This document shows, piece by piece, positions 31,587 through 40,585 of a stretch of 64,000 nt of DNA; position 1 is the stretch's first letter, and the number at the start of each line of letters is the position of its first letter. Position numbers and translations under genes: made by a program. Location: contig OZ246975.1 in NCBI GenBank assembly GCA_965232485.1, forward strand, positions 2,480,001 to 2,544,000. The letters are read 5' to 3'. The notes beneath the pieces were generated by a model that had not been told where the DNA came from, did not search any database, and was given only the letters and a program-made list of their open reading frames with translations. This stretch comes from VXPQ01 sp965232485. Its GTDB lineage: Bacteria > Bacteroidota > Rhodothermia > Rhodothermales > VXPQ01.

Positions 31587-32972
31587 TCAGTCGAACAGCG
31601 GCGACGAAAGGTCCAGACGGCCCACAAAGAAGTCGACCAGTTTGCTCTGGAACAGGAAATTGTACTGGGCTTGCACCCGGTTGCTTATGGCGGCGACGTA
31701 CCGGGCCTGCGCCTGCGAGAGTTCCACAAGCGTACCGGCTCCTGCGTTGTACCGGTTCTGCGAGGCTTCAAGCGCCCGTTCGGCGGCAAGCACCTGGGTT
31801 TCGGACACTTCAAGGCTCTTTCGGGCCGCTTCGTACTCAAGATACCCCTGCCTTACCTGCAAGGCTGCGTTTTGCCTCAGGCTTTCCATTTCCAGCATCG
31901 CGTTCCGGTATTGCACCTCGGCCTGCTGGACTTGCCCGTCTCGGGAGAAGCCGTCGAAGATTGGATAACTGATGCTGAAACCCAGCGAATTGCCCCGGTT
32001 GGCGTCGAGCTGGTCGCGGAAAGACCGGTCTACGTCCGGCGAATAATTCGAGCGGTAGCTTCCCCCGAAGTCCACGCGCGGCCAGTACGTCGATTTCGCC
32101 AGGCGTACGCCTTGTTGCGCTGCCTGGATGCGCGCTTCCTGCGCCGCCAGGTCGTCGCGCGATGCGAAGGCGATCTCGAAAAGCTCCTGCAGGTCGTAAT
32201 CCTGGGGAACGACAGGTATGTCTTCGTACCGCGGCGCAATGAATTCATACTCGTCCCTCGGGTCGAGTTGCAGGACCTGAATAAGCCGGGCCTTGCTGAG
32301 TTCCGCATCCCGCTCGGAGGTAAGTACGTTTAATTCGGCTTGCGCCGTTTCCGCCTGTTGCTGGTACAGATCCGAGATGGGCCGCGACCCGACGTTGACG
32401 AATTCCTCGATCTGCGCCAGGAGTTGACGCTGGGATTCCAGATTCTCCCGCTGGATGATCACCAGTTGTCCCCCATTTACATACAGGAGAAAATTGTTCG
32501 CCACGTCGAACGCCACGGTTTGCCGGGTCTGGTCGTGGGCCAACTCGGTGGCTTGCAGGGTATGTTGCGATTGCCGGAGCGACGCTATGTTCGCAAACCC
32601 GTCGAACAAGTTGATTTGCCCCGAAAGCGATCCGCTGAGGTTCTGGCTTGTGAACGGGATCGTGCGTCCCGCCTGGTCCTGCGCAAAGCCGGAACCCCGC
32701 GACCCGTTGGTGGACATGGAAAACGAGGGCAGAAAATTCATCCGCCGTTGAAACACCTGTCGCGCGCTCAGTTCGATGTTGTTGCCGGACTGTCGCACCT
32801 GGGTATTCCGGTCGAGCGCAATGCGGAGCGCCTCGTCGAAGGTGATGACGCGAGGTTGTTGCGCATGCGCGATATGTATTCCGCCTGCTGCAAACAGCAA
32901 CATGCCTGTCGCAAGCAGAAGCGTCAAAAGCGGCGTCCGGCGGAAACGACCGACAGGATTCATTATATGCAT
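31587..32972 (-). CDS. tolC: TolC-family outer-membrane efflux protein
   Basis: A protein of 461 residues; Met4 is another possible start. An N-terminal signal peptide ends near IHIAHAQ. Two outer-membrane-factor repeats follow, each with ALRIALDRNTQVRQSGNNIELSARQ-like and AQEARIQAAQQGVRLAKSTYWP-like helices; the second begins near residue 235. TolC trimers form a channel across the outer membrane and periplasm. It is the first gene of the minus-strand operon with the adaptor (57 bp) and ATPase. The symbol is a family label only. Confidence 0.92.
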   Translation of the reverse strand: MHIMNPVGRFRRTPLLTLLLATGMLLFAAGGIHIAHAQQPRVITFDEALRIALDRNTQVRQSGNNIELSARQVFQRRMNFLPSFSMSTNGSRGSGFAQDQAGRTIPFTSQNLSGSLSGQINLFDGFANIASLRQSQHTLQATELAHDQTRQTVAFDVANNFLLYVNGGQLVIIQRENLESQRQLLAQIEEFVNVGSRPISDLYQQQAETAQAELNVLTSERDAELSKARLIQVLQLDPRDEYEFIAPRYEDIPVVPQDYDLQELFEIAFASRDDLAAQEARIQAAQQGVRLAKSTYWPRVDFGGSYRSNYSPDVDRSFRDQLDANRGNSLGFSISYPIFDGFSRDGQVQQAEVQYRNAMLEMESLRQNAALQVRQGYLEYEAARKSLEVSETQVLAAERALEASQNRYNAGAGTLVELSQAQARYVAAISNRVQAQYNFLFQSKLVDFFVGRLDLSSPLFD

Positions 32973-33147
32973 GATCAGTAGCTGGACTGAATTTCGGGAT
33001 GCTCCGTACGGGGATGTCTCTATGCTCCCGGGGCGGAAATGCAGAGCAAAACGCCGGGCATAACGTGCCGTTACGAAAATAAAGCGCTGGTGTTGCGCTT
33101 TTCGCCGCAGAAAATGTGTATTCTTTGAAAATCGGCGGAGGAGCGTG

Positions 33148-33234
<87 letters not shown>

Positions 33235-33352
33235 GTGGAGCCGTTCAATCGTTATCCGGCAATTTGGCACTGTACAAGTTGCCGCTCCCGCTGGTTCCTC
33301 AGCAGGTGCGGCGGCGGGCAGACAGCGCCGGGGAGCATGATGTCGCGCGGGA

Positions 33353-34066
33353 CTATGCGCCCAGTACGCCGTAGGCCAGTGCGGCGAGCGCGCCCCCGGC
33401 GAACGGACCTAGCACCGGAATCCAGGCATATCCCCAGTCGCTGTCCCGCTTGCCTTTTCCGAGGGGGAGGAGGGCGTGCATGATGCGCGGGCTCAGGTCG
33501 CGGGCCGGATTGATGGCGTATCCCGTTGTTCCGCCAAGGGACAGTCCGATAGCCAGCACGAGCAGGCCCACCGGCAAGGCGTCCAGTGCGCCCAGGCCGT
33601 TTTCGGGCGCCGCCATATATAGTACGCCGAAAACGAGCACGAATGTGCCGATGGCTTCGGAAATGAAATTCGCAGGGCTGTTTCGTATTTCCGGGGCAGT
33701 GCAGAAAACGCCCAGTTTCAGGTCTCCGTTTTCAGTATGCAGAAAATGCGGGCGATAATGCAGCCAGGTCAGGAAGGCGCCCAGCGCGGCCCCGAGAAAC
33801 TGCGCGATCAGGTAGGCGGGTACTTGCGCCCAGGCGAACTTGCCGGCGATGGCCAAGCCGATGGTCACGGCGGGATTGATGTGTGCGCCAGAGAAGGAGG
33901 CGACGCAGAATACGGCCGCAAACACGGCCATGCCCCACCCGAACGTAATGACGATCCAGCCGGCGTTCTCGCCTTTGGTGCCTTTGAGCAGGACATTCGC
34001 TACGACGCCGTCGCCCAGCAAAATCAGCAAGGCGGTTCCAATGAATTCAGCAAAAAAGGGAGTCAT
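33353..34066 (-). CDS. glpF: Glycerol uptake facilitator (aquaglyceroporin)
   Basis: 237 residues with six membrane helices and the two half-helix signatures of the MIP family: GAHINPAVTIGLA in the first half (about residue 65) and AINPARDLSPRI in the second (about 185). The Asp after NPAR marks the glycerol-conducting branch rather than a strict aquaporin. It follows glpK on the same strand with about 60 bp between, forming a glpKF pair in which the transporter supplies glycerol for phosphorylation. Confidence 0.95.
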   Translation of the reverse strand: MTPFFAEFIGTALLILLGDGVVANVLLKGTKGENAGWIVITFGWGMAVFAAVFCVASFSGAHINPAVTIGLAIAGKFAWAQVPAYLIAQFLGAALGAFLTWLHYRPHFLHTENGDLKLGVFCTAPEIRNSPANFISEAIGTFVLVFGVLYMAAPENGLGALDALPVGLLVLAIGLSLGGTTGYAINPARDLSPRIMHALLPLGKGKRDSDWGYAWIPVLGPFAGGALAALAYGVLGA

Positions 34067-34126
34067 GGCGCAAGGGATGGATGAGGGAAGGGGCAGCGTA
34101 CGGAAGGGGGTAAGGCGTTCGCGGGA

Positions 34127-35629
34127 TCAGGAAGGAATTTCCCAGCCTCCGGCTCGTTTGAGCGCGCGACGCCATTGCCGGAGCATATTTTCGGCAAGAT
34201 CGCGGTCCATGGCGGGTTCGAAGCGCTGATCTACCTGCCATTGCGCGGCGATTTCTTCCTGGTCCGCCCAGAAGCCCACCGCAAGGCCGGCAAGATAGGC
34301 GGCGCCCAGCGCGGTCGTTTCGGCGATGCGGGGGCGCACTGCGGGAACGCCCAGCAAGTCGGACTGAAACTGCATCAGCAAATTGTTGGCCGTAGCCCCG
34401 CCATCTACGCGCAATTCGGTGAGGCGCAGCGACGCATCCGCTTCCATGGCCTGGATCAGGTCCGCCGTCTGGAAGGCGATGCTTTCCAGCGCGGCGCGGG
34501 CAAGGTGTCCGGCGGTTGCGCCGCGCGTCAGCCCCACGATGGCGCCGCGGGCATACGGGTCCCAATGGGGGGCGCCCAGTCCGGTGAAGGCCGGCGCGAA
34601 ATACACGCCCCCGTTGTCGGGTACGGAACGCGCCAGCGCTTCCACGTCCGAGGAAGTCCGGATGACGCCAAGACCGTCTCGCAGCCACTGCACGACGGCG
34701 CCCGCGATGAACACGCTTCCTTCCAGCGCATACTCGGTCCGGTCGCCGATCCGCCAGGCAATGGTTGTAAGGAGATTGTTGTCCGATTGCACGGCCTCTT
34801 CGCCTGTCTGCATCAACAGGAAGCACCCGGTGCCGTACGTATTCTTGACCATGCCCGGCGTCGTGCATACCTGCCCGAAAAGGGCCGCCTGCTGATCCCC
34901 GGCGATGCCCGCGATGGGGACGTTCGGCATGAAGGTATGCTCCGAGGTTCGCGCATACTCCTCGCTCGACGAGCGGACCTCCGGCAACAGGCTGCGGGGC
35001 ACGCCGAAGATGTCCAGCAGTTCGTGGTCCCACTCGTTCGTATGGATGTTATAGAGCAGGGTCCGCGAGGCGTTCGTGGCGTCGGTGACGTGTACGCGGC
35101 CCGCCGTCATGTTCCAGATCAACCAGGAATCCACGGTGCCGAAGGCCAGTTCGCCCCGTTCCGCTTTTTCCCGCGCTCCGTCCACATTATCGAGCATCCA
35201 GCGGACCTTGGTGCCGGAGAAGTAGGCGTCGAGGACCAGGCCTGTTCGGGAGCGGATAAAGTCGGCGTGTCCGGCTTCCCGCAGCCGGTCGCACATGCCT
35301 GCGGTGCGGCGGTCCTGCCATACGATGGCGTTATAGATGGGCTTGCCGGTGCGGCGGTCCCAGACGACCGTCGTTTCCCGTTGGTTCGTGATGCCGATGG
35401 CGGCTATGTCCGAGGCTGCGAGGTTTGCGCCCGCCAGCGCTTCGGCGGCCACGCCTGCCTGGGAAGACCATATTTCTTCCGGGTCGTGCTCGACCCATCC
35501 GGGTTGCGGGAAGATCTGCCGGAACTCGCGCTGCGCGACGCCCCGGATGGTTCCGCTATGGTCGAAAAGGATGGCTCGGGAACTGGTTGTTCCCTGATCG
35601 AGGGCGAGAATATATCCTGGATCGGGCAT
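34127..35629 (-). CDS. glpK: Glycerol kinase
   Basis: 500 residues, the usual size of FGGY-family glycerol kinases. The N-terminal phosphate-binding segment LALDQGTTSSRAILFD starts near residue 9. The interdomain signatures WLIWNMTAGRVHVTDATNAS and GDQQAALFGQ are present, as is the C-terminal DGGATANNLLMQFQSD motif. It phosphorylates glycerol to sn-glycerol 3-phosphate. glpF follows on the same strand. No glpR or glpD gene is adjacent. Confidence 0.96.
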   Translation of the reverse strand: MPDPGYILALDQGTTSSRAILFDHSGTIRGVAQREFRQIFPQPGWVEHDPEEIWSSQAGVAAEALAGANLAASDIAAIGITNQRETTVVWDRRTGKPIYNAIVWQDRRTAGMCDRLREAGHADFIRSRTGLVLDAYFSGTKVRWMLDNVDGAREKAERGELAFGTVDSWLIWNMTAGRVHVTDATNASRTLLYNIHTNEWDHELLDIFGVPRSLLPEVRSSSEEYARTSEHTFMPNVPIAGIAGDQQAALFGQVCTTPGMVKNTYGTGCFLLMQTGEEAVQSDNNLLTTIAWRIGDRTEYALEGSVFIAGAVVQWLRDGLGVIRTSSDVEALARSVPDNGGVYFAPAFTGLGAPHWDPYARGAIVGLTRGATAGHLARAALESIAFQTADLIQAMEADASLRLTELRVDGGATANNLLMQFQSDLLGVPAVRPRIAETTALGAAYLAGLAVGFWADQEEIAAQWQVDQRFEPAMDRDLAENMLRQWRRALKRAGGWEIPS

Positions 35630-36040
35630 GGGACAGGGCGGGATCGGTCACATGGGGAATTGTGGTGGGGGCGGGGCCAATATACGGTGTGGGGAGGTTT
35701 GGCGGATTTTCGGGAATGAGGGGATTTAATGGGGCGGTTTGCAGGCGTTTTCGTCGTTGGGGCCTTGCAATATACGCGGCGGATGGATTCGATGGGCAAC
35801 GCAGCCCGCCTCAAACCGTTTTCGTTTGGCCCTTTTTTGTCGTCGCTCCGCTTGCGGCGCGCGGCGCCATGCGTCCAGGTTGTCGCGCAGGACTTGCATA
35901 CGCTGCTCCTGCCCGCAAGATTATCGCCGGTCAATAGCTTTCGATGCGGTCTCCGACCTGGATGTTCGGATAACTCCAGACGCCGATCCCGCATTCGTGG
36001 CCCTGGCGAATTTCTTGTACGTTTTCCTTGAAATGCTTGA

Positions 36041-37211
36041 GGATACTCTGATTTAATCCCCCGTTTGTATTTTACGGTATATCCCATTACCAATCGAGGA
36101 AATCCGATGCTCCAGTTTTCATTCGAGGACGTAGCCTACCAAAGCCGCACGAAAAAGACGCGTAACCAGCGATTTCTCGAGCAGATGGACTCGGTGCTTC
36201 CATGGGAGGCTTTTCTTTCGGAGTTGGAGCCTTTCTATCCGCAGGGAGCAAGGGGTCGTCCTCCGGTCGGTTTTGAAACGATGCTTCGTATCTACTTCAT
36301 GCAGCAGTGGTTCGGTCATTCGGATCCGGGCATGGAAGACGCTCTTCACGACAATATCGCGATGCGTCGTTTCGCTCGTCTTGACGCGGGCTACGCGCCG
36401 GACGAGACGACGATATGCAAGTTTCGCCACTGGCTCGAGGAGCGCGGGCTGACGAAGAGGCTTCTGTCGATTAGCAACAAGCATCTTCGTGCTCACGGCG
36501 TCATGGTTCGCGAGGGCAGCATAGTGGACGCGACGATCATTTCTGCTCCTGCGTCTACGAAGAACCGCACCGGCGCGCGCGATCCTGAGATGAAGTCCAC
36601 GCGCAAGGCGAACAAGTGGCGTTTCGGGATGAAAGCGCATATCGGCACGGACACGCAGGGCTATGTGCACAGCGTAGAGGTGACGGCTGCGAACGTGCAC
36701 GACGTGACGATGATGGAGCAGTGTCTTCACGGCGAGGAGAAGGAGATTTACGGCGACAAGGGCTACGCGTGCCGAAAGCGCAAGGAGCAGGCCGAGTCGC
36801 AAGGCGTCGCCTGGCGGGTGTTGCGCAAGGCGGCCAGAGGCAGGAAACTGACCTGCGCGGACGCTTCGTTCAATCGCAAGAGCAACCGCATTCGCGCGCG
36901 CGTAGAACATCCCTTCGGGGTGGTCAAGCATCTTTGGGGTTACCGCAAGACGCGCTACCGGGGGTTGCGCAAGAACGCGGCGCAGGTCTATACGCTGTTT
37001 GCGCTGGCGAATTTCTACATGGCGCGCAAGAAATTGATAGCTGTCGCCCGATAGGTATGCCCGAGCGCCCCGTTTTGAGGCGCCCGGGGCGCAAAAACAC
37101 GACAATATCGACGATTTAACGTTGGATTCGACCAAAAATCGCTCCCTGTACGCATCGAAACCTTCAATGCCTTCAATCTGACCCCCAAACACCGGATTGA
37201 TCAGAGTATCC
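36041..37211 (+). mobile_element. IS5-family insertion sequence, complete (1171 bp)
   Basis: Ends are GGATACTCTGATTTAATCC on the left (from 36041) and, read inward from 37211, GGATACTCTGATCAATCC on the right: an inverted repeat with a perfect 12-base core. The 4-bp duplication TTGA is present at 36037-36040 and 37212-37215. It carries one transposase gene. The size and 4-bp duplication agree with the IS5 group. Removing it and one TTGA restores the interrupted reading frame exactly (SLK then HFKEN). Confidence 0.95.
36107..37054 (+). CDS. IS5-family transposase (IS5 group)
   Basis: 315 residues from MLQFSFEDVAYQSRT; an upstream in-frame Met (36065) lies inside the terminal repeat region. It aligns by eye along its length with the E. 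coli IS5 transposase: FLEQMDSVLPWEAFLSELEPFYP, MLRIYFMQQWFGHSDPGMED, the DDE first Asp in VDATIISAPASTKN, the second in DKGYACRKRK, and the Glu in RVEHPFGVVKHLWGYRKTRY. All catalytic regions appear intact, so the element is probably active. The gene fills most of the IS. Confidence 0.96.
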   Translation: MLQFSFEDVAYQSRTKKTRNQRFLEQMDSVLPWEAFLSELEPFYPQGARGRPPVGFETMLRIYFMQQWFGHSDPGMEDALHDNIAMRRFARLDAGYAPDETTICKFRHWLEERGLTKRLLSISNKHLRAHGVMVREGSIVDATIISAPASTKNRTGARDPEMKSTRKANKWRFGMKAHIGTDTQGYVHSVEVTAANVHDVTMMEQCLHGEEKEIYGDKGYACRKRKEQAESQGVAWRVLRKAARGRKLTCADASFNRKSNRIRARVEHPFGVVKHLWGYRKTRYRGLRKNAAQVYTLFALANFYMARKKLIAVAR

Positions 37212-38097
37212 TTGAGCGAATCGACCTTGCCTTTATGGATCGCCGCGCCGCCGCGGATAATGCGTATCTGGTCGTCGCAGGCGATTTTACCTTCAAGCAC
37301 ATAGCACCCGGCTACCGTACGGACATTGGATTTCGGGAACAATTTCCGTACTTCCGCCGCGCCCTTCGATGGGCCCCGGTTTTCGGTCGCATGCTGTTCG
37401 TCGAGCGTGTTTTCTATGGCGTCGTGAAGACGGGCGATGGGGTTCAAACAGGCGCGGATTACGCTTTCTGCGAACGAAAGCAGCCGGAGCCGAATCGTTT
37501 TCTTGCGTTGCGTCGCAGCAACATCCGGGGCCGTTTCCTGGGCGGGTTGCATGGCCTCCGTTTCTTCCACCGGGTTGTTTTCGGCGTGGATTTCCGTTTT
37601 ACGCCGTTCAGCCCATTCATAGGCTGTGTCGTGGTGGCCCACATAGCGCAGCGTCAGATCGTTCTCGCGCTTGTTCCAGTCCGCAATGATGCGAATTTCT
37701 TTCGTGACGCGGGCGGACCAGCTTCCGCCGCGCAGCTTTTCCAGGCGAAGCCCTGGCCCATGGGAGTTGCTGACCAGATCGAAAAAGGTCGTCTTTACGG
37801 CTTTTTGTTCGTGATTCTGGAGTCGGGTGAGGCTGTCCAGGAAGGTGTCGTCGATGCGGAAATGCATGGCGTCTGCATGTGAAACCACGTTATTAACCGT
37901 AGCCAATATACGGCAGCGCAGGTTGACGAGGGCGGGAAAGAAGGGGTTACGGCGCCTGCGCCGAAGAGGGTTGTTGGCCCACGCGCTGACCTCAGCCATT
38001 GCAGGGAAGTCCAGGGTCGCCCAACAGTAATTATTCACCCTGTGCGGCCAGCGGGTTTCCGTTTCGGGCCGGAAACGTCGCCATCAAAGCCGTTTCC

Positions 38098-38139
38098 TTA
38101 AAAATTCAGCTTTCGATTTTTCGCGCCTGAAAAATTTAA
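38098..38139. repeat. Hairpin-bearing direct repeat, left of the PH-domain pair
   Basis: AAAAATTCAG and CCTGAAAAATTT form an imperfect stem around TTTCGATTTTTCGCG. The sequence shares TTTTTCGCGCCT and surrounding A/T pattern with 40586-40628, in the same orientation. Either copy could act as a terminator. Together they bracket the two PH-domain genes. Confidence 0.45.
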
Positions 38140-38227
38140 CTCGCCTTGTTTTACAACGCAGGCAAGGCCGTGCCGGGGCGTTTTGCAGGGCGGGAGGGCG
38201 GCGACGGAATATCCAGTGAACCATAAT

Positions 38228-38245
38228 CCCTTGATCAGAGTATCC
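38228..38245 (+). repeat. Solo terminal-repeat-like motif, IS version
   Basis: CCCTTGATCAGAGTATCC. Its last 14 bases, TGATCAGAGTATCC, are identical to the right end of the IS at 37211, making it the closest solo match to that IS. It lies about 85 bp upstream of the first PH-domain gene. Confidence 0.55.
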
Positions 38246-38329
38246 TGTACATCCTTGGCTTACAAGATATCTCCCTTATTTTCGGCGATTGAAAGGCCGA
38301 AGCCACTATCGTCGCGCATGGGTTGACGA

Positions 38330-38947
38330 ATGACCAAAGGACCGGCAACAGGAACCGAGCCCCACGACTTCGCCAATTTCGAGATTGCGCCTGATTCGCT
38401 TCCCGCGGTCGAAGGCGTGGAGTGGCAATCGCTTCACCCGCGTTATGTTAGGCGGTTGCAGGCGGGCGCGTTGATTTGGACGCTTGTCGTCGGAGCAATC
38501 GGCGCGGCGGCCTGCATTGCGGTCGCGAGCGGAGTCATTCCGGCGCTGCTGCGGGTCGCGCCCTGGCTGTTTGCCGCTGCCTGGACGATCTACGCGATTC
38601 TCTCGCTGCGGGCGCTGCTCTGGCCGATCGTTGCGACGCCGCGCCGGGGGTACGCCCTTCGCGAGAAGGACATCTTGCACCGGTCGGGGGTTTTCTGGCG
38701 TTCGTCGTGGGCCGTACCCTTCAACCGGGTGCAGCATATGCAGATCGACAGTACCCCGCTGGACCGCCGCTTCGGGTTGGCCAGTCTTTCGGTCTTTCCG
38801 GCGGGCGGCGGCGCGCAGAAGATTTCAGGGTTGGGGGAAGCGATGGCCGCGCGGCTGCGGGCCTACATTTCGGCGCGCATCAAGGAGGAAGAGGGACTGA
38901 ATATGAAAATCCAGGCGACAGACCGAACCAGTGACGACCCTTCCTGA
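38330..38947 (+). CDS. Bacterial PH-domain membrane protein, YdbS-like
   Basis: A 205-residue protein. Two adjacent membrane helices (about residues 45-95) precede a bacterial PH (bPH2/DUF304) domain: GYALREKDILHRSGVFWRSS, then the signature VPFNRVQHMQIDSTPLDRRF and LASLSVFPAGG. YdbS and YdbT occur as neighbouring genes in many bacteria; the function is poorly defined, with a link to resistance against some peptides. The start codon of the next gene lies 17 bp inside this one, so the two are translationally coupled. Confidence 0.85.
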   Translation: MTKGPATGTEPHDFANFEIAPDSLPAVEGVEWQSLHPRYVRRLQAGALIWTLVVGAIGAAACIAVASGVIPALLRVAPWLFAAAWTIYAILSLRALLWPIVATPRRGYALREKDILHRSGVFWRSSWAVPFNRVQHMQIDSTPLDRRFGLASLSVFPAGGGAQKISGLGEAMAARLRAYISARIKEEEGLNMKIQATDRTSDDPS

Positions 38948-40550
38948 GCTCGGCGACTGGAGGCGGATATCCCCCTTCGCCATCGTTTTCTTCTTCGTCT
39001 CCATAATCCGGACGATTATCGGGAACGTCACCAACCTGGCGGCTGCGTTCGGGGTGGTCGCCGTCCTCTTCTCCAGTCTCGATTTTCTTTCGAGCGGCCC
39101 GTCGCGGGCGCTGGCGATCCTGTTGGCGCTGGCGGGAATCGGAATCGGGGCGCTGGTTCGCTACTGGTTCTTCCGCTTTCGACTCGAAGAGGACCGGATA
39201 CTGATACGGCAGGGATTCTTCAAGCGAACCGCGCTTGACCTTCCCTTCGACCGCGTACAGGCGATCCATGTCGAGCGCTCGCTGATGCACCGGTTGCTTG
39301 GGCTCGTTACGGTGCGGATCGACACTTCCGGCAGCTCCGCCGCCGAGGGATTGTTGCCTACGATCAGCAGCGAACTGGCGGATTGGTTGCGGGATCGCGT
39401 CGAGAGAGACCGCCGCATCAACCCGGCCAACGCCACCCCCGCTTCCCCCGTCTCCGCCGATCCCGAGGTCCCCGCCCCGCGCACGCTGCTTCGGCTCAAA
39501 AATGCCGACATGGCGCGCATTGGATTGGCCGATTACCGGATATTTTTGTTCGCTGCCGCGCTCGGCGGAGTAATCAGCGAATCATGGCTGGAAAGCGTTG
39601 CGGGCAGCGTCGCATCCATGCTCGCCGGCCACAGCCTCCAGGTTCTTGTTGCCGCCGCCATGGGATTTGTCTTCCTCGTAGCGATCGTTTTCACCTTGGT
39701 GTCTCTCGCCAGCGCCTTCCTCCGCCATCACGACTTCACCCTCTGGCGCAAGGGGACGGCATTGCACTCGCGCGGCGGCCTTCTCACGCAAAAGGAAATC
39801 GTGGTCGAAGTTGCGCGGGTTCAGCATCTTGTCCTCTCGCAGAACCTGGTCATGCGCTGGTTCCGCCGTTTCAAGCTCTCGGCGCTCACGGCCGGAGCCG
39901 ATCCTGCGACCGAGAGCAATGCCCGCTCGCAGTTGGCGTTGGGCGCCAACCTGCAAGTCCCGCTCCTGAACGGCGCTATGGCGGAATCGTTGCGGCGCGA
40001 GGTTTTCGGCGACGAGGCGCAGGAGTTGTCTCTGCGGCCGACGAATCCAGGATTCGCGCGCGTTTCGCCGTGGTACATTCGGGCGGTTGCCCTGAGGCTT
40101 GCGCTGATTCCGCTTGCGCTTGCCGCGATTGTTCTTGTTATTGCTGCACTCGTTCATGGCTTCCTCGGCGGAGAACTTTCTTTCAGTCTCATTGCGTCGG
40201 TCCTGCTTGCGTGGCGTCAGGCGCTGGCTCCCTGGTATCTCGCCTGGCTTTTCGCCTCGGTTCTTATAGCCTGGCAGCGCTGGCGCCGCCGCGCCGTTTT
40301 CTGCGTGGACGAGGGCTTGGCCGCGCGCCGCGGACTGCTTGGATATCGGGTTGACGCCTTCCTTGTCCGCAAGGTGCAGAGCGTGAAGGCGAAACAATCC
40401 CCTCTTCAGCGGCGCAAGCGACTGGCCACCCTCGAAATCCAGCTTGCACCGGACAAGGTGACGATTCCCTACGTCGACCATGAGACTGCCTGTCGCCTGC
40501 GCGATTACATGCTCTGGACGGTGGAATCAGGCCGTCAGCGGTGGTATTGA
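38931..40550 (+). CDS. Bacterial PH-domain membrane protein, YdbT-like
   Basis: A protein of 539 residues with repeated bPH2 units, each preceded by a pair of membrane helices. First: FRLEEDRILIRQGFFKRTALDL-like with DLPFDRVQAIHVERSLMHR. Second: near residue 280, GLLTQKEIVVEVARVQHLVLSQN. Third: near 465, LLGYRVDAFLVRKVQSVKAKQ. The architecture matches the large partner of the YdbS/YdbT pair. It overlaps the upstream gene by 17 bp and is followed by a hairpin-bearing repeat. Molecular role unknown. Confidence 0.85.
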   Translation: MTTLPELGDWRRISPFAIVFFFVSIIRTIIGNVTNLAAAFGVVAVLFSSLDFLSSGPSRALAILLALAGIGIGALVRYWFFRFRLEEDRILIRQGFFKRTALDLPFDRVQAIHVERSLMHRLLGLVTVRIDTSGSSAAEGLLPTISSELADWLRDRVERDRRINPANATPASPVSADPEVPAPRTLLRLKNADMARIGLADYRIFLFAAALGGVISESWLESVAGSVASMLAGHSLQVLVAAAMGFVFLVAIVFTLVSLASAFLRHHDFTLWRKGTALHSRGGLLTQKEIVVEVARVQHLVLSQNLVMRWFRRFKLSALTAGADPATESNARSQLALGANLQVPLLNGAMAESLRREVFGDEAQELSLRPTNPGFARVSPWYIRAVALRLALIPLALAAIVLVIAALVHGFLGGELSFSLIASVLLAWRQALAPWYLAWLFASVLIAWQRWRRRAVFCVDEGLAARRGLLGYRVDAFLVRKVQSVKAKQSPLQRRKRLATLEIQLAPDKVTIPYVDHETACRLRDYMLWTVESGRQRWY

Positions 40551-40585
40551 CTGGTTCGCTGATTGGATCGGCGCGCCTGCCCTCC

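Larger units (their letters stand above)
35931..37867 (-). pseudogene. RelE-like toxin domain fused to IF-2 C-terminal domain, interrupted by an IS
   Basis: Reading on the minus strand from ATG 37867. Residues about 1-95 match RelE-like folds also found as N-terminal domains on some UvrD-type helicases: FLDSLTRLQNHEQKAVKTTF, GLRLEKLRGGSWSARVTKE, then LRYVGHHDTAYEWAERRK. A linker of about 60 residues follows, then a clear match to the C2 domain of translation initiation factor IF-2: AAEVRKLFPKSNVRTVAGCY, VLEGKI, HKGKVDSLK. At this point the IS (36041-37211) breaks the frame. Beyond it the same frame resumes as LKHFKENVQEIRQGHECGIG and ends IQVGDRIESY at 35931. The IF-2 GTPase domain is absent. 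Apart from the IS, no stops are seen, so the break looks recent. An in-frame start at 38038 is possible. Confidence 0.75.
37868..38329. other. 462-bp gap between the RelE-IF2 relic and the PH-domain genes
   Basis: No convincing protein gene. It holds the hairpin-bearing repeat at 38098-38139, whose sibling lies after the PH-domain pair at 40586, and a solo IS-end-like motif at 38228-38245. The relic's frame can be extended leftward into this region as far as 38038 without homology. No antitoxin partner for the RelE-like domain was found here. Confidence 0.5.

Noticed and set aside
34175..35719. A 514-codon frame antisense to glpK
   Set aside because: glpK has full family motifs; the antisense product has none.
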